A stretch of 64,000 bases of DNA, taken from NCBI GenBank assembly GCA_963812335.1, contig CAWEUU010000006.1, positions 1 through 64,000 on the forward strand, given 5' to 3'. Shown here piece after piece: positions 57,889 through 64,000 of the stretch. The notes below the pieces were generated by a model. The model did not search any database, was not told the origin of the DNA, and saw only the letters and a program-made list of their open reading frames with translations. The stretch is from VRUE01 sp963812335. Its GTDB lineage: Bacteria; Actinomycetota; Thermoleophilia; Solirubrobacterales; 70-9. The stretch's first letter is position 1. Every line of letters begins with the position of its first letter. The translations under genes and the position numbers were made by a program.

Positions 57889-58563
57889 GTGTTCTCCCTG
57901 GATCTGTCGCGCCTCGGTTCCCTGCGCGCGCTCGTCGTCGTCGCGGTTTGCGCGATCGCGGCGCTCTTCGTCGCCCTCGCGGCGCCGAGCCGCGCCGACG
58001 CCGCCCGCACCAAGTGCAACGGCACCTTCCGCGTCCTCCACGACGACCACGTCGGCCGGCTCTCGCTGCCGCGCGGCGGCTACCGGATCACGACCCTCTC
58101 CAGCGGGCGGCCCGAATGCGCCCGCGCGTCGTTCCTCTTGACCCGCTTCCTCGAGGACTACGACGGCCGCCTGCCCGGCGGCTGGCGCGTCGCTGCCGCC
58201 AGCTCGACCTTCCTGCGCGCGCCCGGCGTCGGCTTCCATGTCGCCCGTGTCGGTCGCGGCGGCGGCGGGCACGAAGAGGAAGAAGAGGGGGGCAACGGCC
58301 GCCACGGCGCGCTCTTCTGCCCCGGCACCTTCCGCGTCCTCGACAACGACCGGATCGGTCCGCTGCGGCTCGCAAAGGGGCCCTACTGGATCATCCGCCT
58401 GCAGCGGCAGGGCCTCGGCTGCGCCCAGGCCTCGCGCCTCCTCACCCGGTTCCTGCTCGACTTCAACGGCAACCTGCCGATCCCCTGGATCCTCGAGCCA
58501 CAGACGGCCAGCTTCCGCCGCAGTGCCAGCGGCGTCGGCTTTAGAATCAAGCCCGCTCGCTAG
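57889..58563 (+). CDS. Secreted protein of two tandem repeats, unknown function
   Basis: 224 residues with a signal peptide (ALVVVAVCAIAALFVALAA). Two copies of a domain of about 75 residues follow, each beginning 'C-x-GTFRVLxxDxxGxLxLxxGxY' and containing 'CAxASxLLTRFLxDxxGxLPxxW' (residues about 45-120 and 145-220), separated by a Glu-rich loop. Two Cys per repeat may form disulfides. I recognise no named family. GTG 57889 is chosen from the TAGGAT spacing; ATG 57880 is the alternative. It overlaps the convergent transporter gene by 17 nt. Confidence 0.65.
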   Translation: MFSLDLSRLGSLRALVVVAVCAIAALFVALAAPSRADAARTKCNGTFRVLHDDHVGRLSLPRGGYRITTLSSGRPECARASFLLTRFLEDYDGRLPGGWRVAAASSTFLRAPGVGFHVARVGRGGGGHEEEEEGGNGRHGALFCPGTFRVLDNDRIGPLRLAKGPYWIIRLQRQGLGCAQASRLLTRFLLDFNGNLPIPWILEPQTASFRRSASGVGFRIKPAR

Positions 58564-60106
58564 GCGGGGGCGCGTCGAGGTCCGGCGCCTTGCCGGACGG
58601 CATCCAGATCAGCGCCACCACGAAGGCGATCGCCATCGCGATCGCCATCCCGTAGAAGACCGTGCGCGAGGAGAGCGCGAAGTCGTACTGGACGGCGCTG
58701 AAGATCTCGCCGGCCTTGGCGCCGGCCGCTTCGGCGAAGGCGCTTTCGTTGCCACCGCCCGCTTCGCTCAGCGATTCGGCGATCTGGTCGGCCTCGGACC
58801 TGGGGATCCCCTCGGCGCCCAGGGTCGACTCGAGGTTCGTCTTGTTCTGCAGGATCAGCACCGTGCCGAGCACGGCGAGGCCGAGGCTGGAGCCGAAATT
58901 GCGCACGGTCTGGGTGATCCCGGTCGCCTCGCCGTAGCGGCTGCGTGGCACCCGGTTCATCGCGTCGGTGTTGGCCGGGGCGAGCACGAGCCCCACCCCG
59001 ATCCCGGAGAGGACCATGAAAGGCCACTGTGAGCCGACCGAGAGCTCGGGCATCTGGTGCGCCCAGAGGGCGAAGCCGACCGCCGCCACGGCGCAGCCGA
59101 GCACGACCGTCGGCCGCGCGCCGCGGGTATCGAGGATCTTGCCGCCGCGCTGCGTGGCGACGAAGAAGCCGGCGAAGAAGATCAGCAGGTAGAGCCCGGT
59201 TTCGGAGGCGCTTTCGCCGAGCGCGATCTGCGCGTACATGCTGGCGAAGAAGAAGAGCGGCACGAAGACGATCATCAGGAAGAAGAGCACCGCGTTGTCG
59301 ACCGCGAAGGCACGGTTCTGGAAGGTGCGGATCTGCATCAGCGGGCTGGCGACGCCGAGCTCGTAGCGGACGAACCAACCGATCAGGGCGAGCCCGGCGG
59401 CGATGCACAGCCAGGTGACCGGGCTGCCCCAGCCCCAGACGCTCGACTGCTGCAGGCCGAGCACCGAGAGCCCCATCCCGGCGGAGACGAGCACCGCGCC
59501 GCGGTAGTCGAGCGGCGCCGGGCGCTTTTCGTTGGCGGGCTTGGCGATCGCCGTGCAGACCAGGGCGAGGATTGCAACCGGGATGTTGATCCAGAAAATC
59601 GCCCGCCAGGTCCACTCGGTCAGGTAGCCGCCGGCGATCGGGCCGATCGAGGTGAAGGCTCCCGCGACGCCGAAGAAGATCGCCAGCGCGCGGCCGCGTT
59701 CGGAGATAGGGAAGGCGCCGAGCACGATCGCCAGCGCCGCCGGGAACATCAGCGCTGCACCCGCCCCCTGGATCAGGCGGAAGACGATGATCCAGGCCTC
59801 GGCAACTCCGGTTTCCGGCGTGAACCCGCAGAACGCCGAGGCGGTGGCGAAGACGACGACGCCGATCGTGACCATGCGCCGATGCCCGGCGATGTCGGCC
59901 AGTCTGCCGCCGAAAGCGAACAGCGCCGAGAGCGAGAGCAGGTAGCCGTTGATGATCCACTGGACCCCGGTCTGGGAGAGCGAGAGGTCGCCCTGTAGTT
60001 CGGGAATCGCGATCGCGACGATCGTCTGATCGATGAAGGTCATCGAGACGGCGAAGATCATCGCCGCGAGAACCAGGGTCTTGCCGCCGCGGCCGCTCTG
60101 CTCCAT
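58547..60106 (-). CDS. DHA2-type MFS exporter (14 TM)
   Basis: A 519-residue transporter of the EmrB/QacA kind. Motif A is FGGRLADIAGHRRMVTIG, motif C in helix 5 is FGVAGAFTSIGPIAGGYLTE, and the N-terminus has MTFIDQTIVAIAIPELQ, the DHA2 opening with D-x-TIV. Fourteen hydrophobic helices fit. An extracellular-facing Glu/Ala-rich loop lies before the last helix (SEADQIAESLSEAGGGNESAFAEAAG). It should export hydrophobic drugs or metabolites by proton exchange. A second such gene lies 1.2 kb away. Confidence 0.92.
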   Translation of the reverse strand: MEQSGRGGKTLVLAAMIFAVSMTFIDQTIVAIAIPELQGDLSLSQTGVQWIINGYLLSLSALFAFGGRLADIAGHRRMVTIGVVVFATASAFCGFTPETGVAEAWIIVFRLIQGAGAALMFPAALAIVLGAFPISERGRALAIFFGVAGAFTSIGPIAGGYLTEWTWRAIFWINIPVAILALVCTAIAKPANEKRPAPLDYRGAVLVSAGMGLSVLGLQQSSVWGWGSPVTWLCIAAGLALIGWFVRYELGVASPLMQIRTFQNRAFAVDNAVLFFLMIVFVPLFFFASMYAQIALGESASETGLYLLIFFAGFFVATQRGGKILDTRGARPTVVLGCAVAAVGFALWAHQMPELSVGSQWPFMVLSGIGVGLVLAPANTDAMNRVPRSRYGEATGITQTVRNFGSSLGLAVLGTVLILQNKTNLESTLGAEGIPRSEADQIAESLSEAGGGNESAFAEAAGAKAGEIFSAVQYDFALSSRTVFYGMAIAMAIAFVVALIWMPSGKAPDLDAPPPSERA

Positions 60107-60178
60107 GCCTGTGGCGTTTGTCGCCGGCGTCGCGAATCCTGCCTCGCGGCGGGCGCTTCCGATAGGCTGCCGCGGCTC

Positions 60179-60352
60179 ATGCCCGACGTCTTCTGGATCG
60201 GCCTCGCAATCACCGCCGTCTGTGTGCTCATCGGCCTCGTCGCCGGGGCCAAATCGCGTACCACTCCGACCCTGACTGCGGTCGCGATCGCCACCTTCCT
60301 CGGCGTCATGGCCGGCTTCCCGCTGCTCGCCATCGGCCTAGCGACCAGCTAG
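60179..60352 (+). CDS. 57-residue two-helix membrane protein
   Basis: ATG to TAG. Two hydrophobic helices (IGLALTAV-type IGLAITAVCVLIGLVAGAK and LTAVAIATFLGVMAGFPLLA) joined by a short loop SRTTPT. TAGGCT lies 10 nt before the start. It is divergent from the DHA2 exporter gene. Codon use is typical of the window, which supports a real gene. No family recognised. Confidence 0.55.
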   Translation: MPDVFWIGLAITAVCVLIGLVAGAKSRTTPTLTAVAIATFLGVMAGFPLLAIGLATS

Positions 60353-60430
60353 CCGGCGAGGACTACTCGCCCGCGGTTGCGGGTACCCGGTCCTCTGCGA
60401 CCACCCTCGACAGAAAGGCAGCGAGAAGCG

Positions 60431-61270
60431 ATGGCCCAGGCGACCTCGATCCCGGCGATCCGGCTCCATGACGGCGTCGAGATTCCCCAGCTCGGCTTCG
60501 GCGTCTTCCAGGTGCCCCCTGAGCGCACCCAGCAGGTGGTCGAGGCGGCCCTGGAGGTCGGCTACCGCCACATCGACACCGCCGCCGCCTACCGCAACGA
60601 GAGCGGCGTCGGGGCGGCGATCGCCGCCTCGGGCATCGCCCGCAAGGATGTCTTCGTCACGACCAAGCTGTGGAACTCCCAGCAGGGTTACGACTCGACG
60701 CTCGAGGCCTTCGAGAAGAGCCTCGGCAGGCTCGGCCTGGAGTACGTCGATCTCTACCTGATCCACTGGCCGGTGCCGACCGAAGGGCGGGTGCTGGACA
60801 CCTGGCGGGCGTTCGAGCGCCTGCACAGCGACGGACGGCTGCGCACGATCGGCGTCTCCAACTTCCGCCTCGAGGACCTCGAGATGCTCGAGCAGGAGGC
60901 CCAGATGCGGCCGACGGTCAACCAGATCGAGCTGCACCCGCACCTGCCTCAGCAGGAGCTGCGCGCCTGGCACCTCAAGCACGACGTCGCCACCGAGGCC
61001 TGGAGCCCGCTCGCCCAGGGCGGGCTGCTTGCCAACGAGACGATCGGCGCGATCGCCGCTCGCAACGCCAGGACACCGGCGCAGGTGATCCTGCGCTGGC
61101 ACGTCGAGCTCGGAAATGTCGTCATCCCCAAGTCGGTGACGCCGGCGCGCATCCGCGAGAACTTCGAGCTCTTCGACTTCGAGCTGAGCGACGACGACAT
61201 GACCGAGATCGGCGCGCTCGACGTCGGCAGGCGGATCGGACCCGATCCGGCGACGTTCGTCTCACCCTGA
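60431..61270 (+). CDS. Aldo/keto reductase
   Basis: 279 residues of the AKR5-like group that includes 2,5-diketo-gluconate reductases. The catalytic tetrad is visible: Asp and Tyr in YRHIDTAAAYRNE, Lys in VFVTTKLWNS and His in DLYLIHWPVP. IGVSNF and NQIELHPHLPQ follow. The NADPH site is VIPKSVTPARIREN. It reduces aldehydes, ketones or keto-sugars. GAGAAGCG precedes ATG 60431. It is followed 19 nt later by the next transporter. Confidence 0.94.
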   Translation: MAQATSIPAIRLHDGVEIPQLGFGVFQVPPERTQQVVEAALEVGYRHIDTAAAYRNESGVGAAIAASGIARKDVFVTTKLWNSQQGYDSTLEAFEKSLGRLGLEYVDLYLIHWPVPTEGRVLDTWRAFERLHSDGRLRTIGVSNFRLEDLEMLEQEAQMRPTVNQIELHPHLPQQELRAWHLKHDVATEAWSPLAQGGLLANETIGAIAARNARTPAQVILRWHVELGNVVIPKSVTPARIRENFELFDFELSDDDMTEIGALDVGRRIGPDPATFVSP

Positions 61271-61277
61271 GGACGAA

Positions 61278-61283
61278 TAGGAT
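61278..61283 (+). promoter_or_regulatory. Leaderless -10 box (TAGGAT) of the second DHA2 transporter
   Basis: TAGGAT, 6 nt, then GTG 61290. No ribosome-binding site. Confidence 0.6.
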
Positions 61284-61289
61284 CGCAGC

Positions 61290-62834
61290 GTGGACAGCGC
61301 CAAGCGCCGCATCCTGATCGCCATCTCGATCCCGCTGATCATGGTCGGGATCGACGGCACGATCCTCAACGTCGCCCTGCCGACGATCGCGCGCGACCTC
61401 GACACCAGCTCCTCGCAGCTGGTCTGGATCAACTCCGCCTACATCATCATGTTCGGGTCGACGATCCTGCTCTCGGCCTCGCTCGGCGACAAGTTCGGCC
61501 GCAAGCGCGTGCTGCTGGCGGGCATGGGCGTCTTCATCGTCGGCTCAGTCCTCTCCGGCCTCTCCAACGCCGCCGACAGCGCCACCTTCCTGATCCTCGC
61601 CCGCGCCCTGCAGGGCCTCGGCGCCGGCGCGATTCCGCCCTCGACCCTGTCGCTGATCCGCTCCACCTTCAGGGACGAAAAAGAGCGGGCGCAGGCGATC
61701 GGCATCTGGGCCGGGATGTCGGCGATCGGGCTTGCCGTAGGGCCGATCCTCGGCGGCCTGATCCTCGACTCGACCTCAGCCTGGGGCTGGATCTTCTACA
61801 TCAACGTGCCGATCGTGGTCCTCGGCGCGCTGATGATCGGGCGCAATGTCGGTGAGTCGAAGGACTCGACGGCGCCGCCGATCGACTCGGTCGGGGCGCT
61901 GCTCTCGCTGACCGGGCTGTTCGCGCTCTTCTACGGCCTGATCGAGGGCCCCGTCCGCGGTTGGGACTCGGCTCCGGTGCTGGGCGCCTTCGTGCTGGCG
62001 GCCGTGCTGTTGGCCTGGTTCGTGCGCTACGAGCTGCGCCAACACTTCCCCGCGCTCGACCCGCGCCTGTTCAAGTCGGCCCCGTTCACCTCGGGAATCC
62101 TGGCGATCACGGTCGCCTTCCTCGCCCTGATGGGCCTCGTCTACGAGCTCACCCTCTACCTGCAGACCGTGCGCGACTACTCGCCGCTGAAGGCCGGCGT
62201 CGCGCTGGTGCCGTTCGCGGTGGCGCTGCTGATCGTCGCCCCGCTGGCGCCGAAAATCGCCGAGCGCCGCGGCGACCGGCGCACGGTGATGGCCGGGATG
62301 GCCGTTCTGGCCGCGGGGCTGCTCGTCTTCCTCGCGACCAGCACCGACTCCTCCTACTTCGTCGTCTTCGCAGGCCTGCTGCTCGCCGGCGCCGGCGTTT
62401 CGCTGATCCAGCCGCCGGCCTCGGCGGCGATGATGAGCTCGGTCTCGGCCGACAAAGCCGGGATGGCGTCGGGGACCAATGCCGCGATCCGCCAGATCGG
62501 GGCTTCGTTCGGGATCGCCGTGATGGGCGGGATCGGGCAGTCGATCTTCAGTCACCACCTGACCACCTCACAGATCTACGAAAAGCTGCCGGCGGCGGCG
62601 CAATCGACCGCCGAGAACAGCATCACGGGCGCCGTCGCGGTCGGCGAAAAGGCCGGCGGGAAACCCGGGGCCGAGCTGATCGAAGTCGCCTCGCAGGGCT
62701 TCGTCTCCGGCATGCACTGGGCGGTGATCGTCGCCGCCGCCTTCGCCGCACTCGGCCTCGTCCTTGCGGCGCGGCTGATCCCGCGCCGGGCCGAGGGCGA
62801 AGCGGGCGACCGCCGCCCGGCCGGCGGGGTATGA
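61290..62834 (+). CDS. DHA2-type MFS exporter (14 TM)
   Basis: A 514-residue transporter with the DHA2 opening GIDGTILNVALPTIARDL, motif A as ASLGDKFGRKRVLLAGM and motif C as AIGLAVGPILGGLILDST. Helices 13-14 and a polar loop (ENSITGAVAVGEKAGGKPGA) close the protein. It is related to, but clearly different from, the transporter at 58.5-60.1 kb. Its stop overlaps the start of the MBL-fold gene (ATGA), so hydrolase and exporter are co-produced. Confidence 0.93.
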   Translation: MDSAKRRILIAISIPLIMVGIDGTILNVALPTIARDLDTSSSQLVWINSAYIIMFGSTILLSASLGDKFGRKRVLLAGMGVFIVGSVLSGLSNAADSATFLILARALQGLGAGAIPPSTLSLIRSTFRDEKERAQAIGIWAGMSAIGLAVGPILGGLILDSTSAWGWIFYINVPIVVLGALMIGRNVGESKDSTAPPIDSVGALLSLTGLFALFYGLIEGPVRGWDSAPVLGAFVLAAVLLAWFVRYELRQHFPALDPRLFKSAPFTSGILAITVAFLALMGLVYELTLYLQTVRDYSPLKAGVALVPFAVALLIVAPLAPKIAERRGDRRTVMAGMAVLAAGLLVFLATSTDSSYFVVFAGLLLAGAGVSLIQPPASAAMMSSVSADKAGMASGTNAAIRQIGASFGIAVMGGIGQSIFSHHLTTSQIYEKLPAAAQSTAENSITGAVAVGEKAGGKPGAELIEVASQGFVSGMHWAVIVAAAFAALGLVLAARLIPRRAEGEAGDRRPAGGV

Positions 62835-63829
62835 GCGCGAAGCGCCCGGAGCAGCCGCGGGCCGAGAAGCTGCTGCCGGGGATCTGGCGGTTGCGCCTAC
62901 CGCTGTTCTGGCCGGGGGTGCCGCATGGCAACGTCTGGGCGGTCGCCGCCGACGGCGGTGTCGTCCTCTTCGACACCGGGATCGGCGGCAAGGGCGGCCT
63001 GCGCCGGCTCGACATCGCGCTCGCGCAGGCCGGCTTCGGGCTCGAGGACGTTCGCCTGCTGGTCTGCACCCACTCCCACACCGACCACTACGGCCTCGCC
63101 GCGCCGATCGTCGCGGGGGCCGGCTGCGAGCTCTGGATGCACCCCCGCTGGGGGCACGTGCGGCTGATGGCCGACGACCCGGCGGCGGCGCTCGAGCAGC
63201 GGATCGAGGTGGCGCGGCAGAGCGGCGTGCCGGCGGCGTCGCTGGAGCGCTACCGCGAGTCGCGCGAAGGCGACGACGACAATGGCATCGACGCGATCGT
63301 CGAGCCCGACCGCCACCTGTTGCCCGGGGTCGAGGTGGAGACCGACCTTGGCGCCTGGCAGGTCTACGAGACCCCCGGCCACGCGCCCTCGCACGTCGTC
63401 CTGCACCAGCCCGAGCGCAAGCTGATGATCTCCGGCGACCACCTGCTCGGCCGCACGGTGCTCTTCTTCGACCACGGCCACAGCCCTGACCCGGTCGGCG
63501 AATTCCTGCACAGCATGGAGACGGTCGAGCCGCTCGAGGTCGACCTGGTCCTGCCCGGCCACGGGCGCACCTTCCGCGACCCCGAGGCGAAGATAGCCGA
63601 GGCGCGGCGCCAGGTCGCGGAGTTGCTCGGCAAGGTGCGCGAGGCGCTCGGCACCGGCGAGCGAACCGGGTTCGAAATCGTCGGCGAAATCGTCGGCGCC
63701 GAGAACCTCAACACCCCGGTCAGCGCCTGGGTCCTGCAGATCGTCCTCTCCTGTCTCGACCACATGACGATCCTCGGTGAGGTCGAAGCGGTGGAGGGGA
63801 CCGATCCACGGCGCTGGCGGTTGACATGA
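62831..63829 (+). CDS. MBL-fold metallohydrolase
   Basis: 332 residues. The zinc-site signature THSHTDHYG lies near residue 80, with further ligands in TPGHAPSH and ISGDHLLG (Asp) and VLPGHGRTF (His). A C-terminal helical extension of about 75 residues (IAEARRQVAELLGKVREAL...) resembles the LACTB2-like group. Co-translated with the exporter. It may hydrolyse an ester, thioester or lactone; the substrate is unknown. Confidence 0.92.
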   Translation: MSAKRPEQPRAEKLLPGIWRLRLPLFWPGVPHGNVWAVAADGGVVLFDTGIGGKGGLRRLDIALAQAGFGLEDVRLLVCTHSHTDHYGLAAPIVAGAGCELWMHPRWGHVRLMADDPAAALEQRIEVARQSGVPAASLERYRESREGDDDNGIDAIVEPDRHLLPGVEVETDLGAWQVYETPGHAPSHVVLHQPERKLMISGDHLLGRTVLFFDHGHSPDPVGEFLHSMETVEPLEVDLVLPGHGRTFRDPEAKIAEARRQVAELLGKVREALGTGERTGFEIVGEIVGAENLNTPVSAWVLQIVLSCLDHMTILGEVEAVEGTDPRRWRLT

Positions 63830-63846
63830 CGACCGGGTCATCCCGC

Positions 63847-63852
63847 TAGGCT
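63847..63852 (+). promoter_or_regulatory. Leaderless -10 box (TAGGCT) of the last gene
   Basis: TAGGCT, 6 nt, then GTG 63859. No ribosome-binding site. Confidence 0.6.
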
Positions 63853-63858
63853 TGCGGC

Positions 63859-64000
63859 GTGGCCAGTTTCACTCTTGTGCGCGAGATAGGTGCGCCGCCC
63901 GAGGTCGTCTTCGACGTGCTCACCGACCACCGCCGCTACGCGGAGATGACCGCGCTGCGCAAGTCGGTGCTCGAGCGCGAGGGCGAGCCGGCGCCGAACG
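63859..64000 (+). CDS. SRPBCC-family protein, N-terminal part (3' truncated by window)
   Basis: The 47 visible codons read MASFTLVREIGAPPEVVFDV then LTDHRRYAEMTALRKSV, the first strand and helix of the SRPBCC/polyketide-cyclase fold. GTG 63859 follows TAGGCT by 6 nt. The gene continues past the window end. Confidence 0.7.
   Translation, partial: MASFTLVREIGAPPEVVFDVLTDHRRYAEMTALRKSVLEREGEPAPN

Overview
The window is a stretch of very GC-rich chromosome, most likely from a Thermoleophilia-type actinobacterium (Solirubrobacterales relatives such as Conexibacter or Solirubrobacter). This placement is inferred from gene content: many secreted NHL-propeller and Ig-like proteins with conserved basic C-termini, GTG and TTG starts, a CIRCE-controlled groES-groEL pair, a 7Fe ferredoxin, a cytochrome P450, FHA/Ser-Thr kinase signalling and repeated DHA2-type exporters. 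At least twelve genes start 6-7 nt after a TAnnnT hexamer with no ribosome-binding site, so leaderless transcription looks common.

Layout, left part (1-29.2 kb). The C-terminal half of an Lhr-type helicase is followed by a secreted ASH-like protein, a MazF-type toxin with a ribbon-helix-helix antitoxin, a Crp/Fnr regulator, a secreted RTX-repeat protein, an ASCH/SRPBCC pair, groES-groEL, a GH26-like secreted hydrolase with an NAD(P)-binding protein, a ferredoxin and lipoprotein, an Mrp ATPase, a large secreted Ig-like protein, a cyclophilin, an MMPL exporter with a small membrane partner and a divergent ArsR regulator, a potassium channel, a tRNA-Ser beside a PIN-domain remnant, an MFS transporter, an aldonolactone oxidase convergent with a D-threonine-aldolase-like enzyme, a second tRNA-Ser, a P450, pyruvate kinase, an enoyl-CoA hydratase and tRNA-Arg(ACG).

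Central island (29.21-53.06 kb). The last 48 bases of tRNA-Arg plus one more base, 49 bp in all, are repeated exactly at 53007-53055. This is the signature of tRNA-targeted integration. The 23.8 kb between the copies carry a serine hydrolase, an AAA+ regulator, a lipoprotein, a three-FHA ABC exporter with an adjacent Ser/Thr kinase, a four-gene operon (flavoprotein, membrane protein, cytosolic kinase, FHA protein with C-terminal anchor), a CPA2 antiporter, a second anchored FHA protein, a family of secreted NHL-propeller proteins sharing a conserved C-terminal tail, a lipoprotein, an amidase, and a toxin-antitoxin pair at the right edge. No integrase is visible. Several island genes share a GAAC-ATC-GTTC palindrome placed exactly 3 nt before a -10-like hexamer. 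Three genes carry frameshifts, so the island is decaying or the assembly has indel errors there. The working hypothesis is a horizontally acquired, phospho-regulated envelope/export module with a recombining set of secreted propeller proteins.

Right part (53.06-64 kb). Ordinary chromosome resumes: alpha/beta hydrolase, methyltransferase, metallophosphoesterase, a Vps62-like membrane protein, a two-repeat secreted protein, two DHA2 transporters, a 57-residue membrane protein, an aldo/keto reductase, an MBL-fold hydrolase and the start of an SRPBCC protein.
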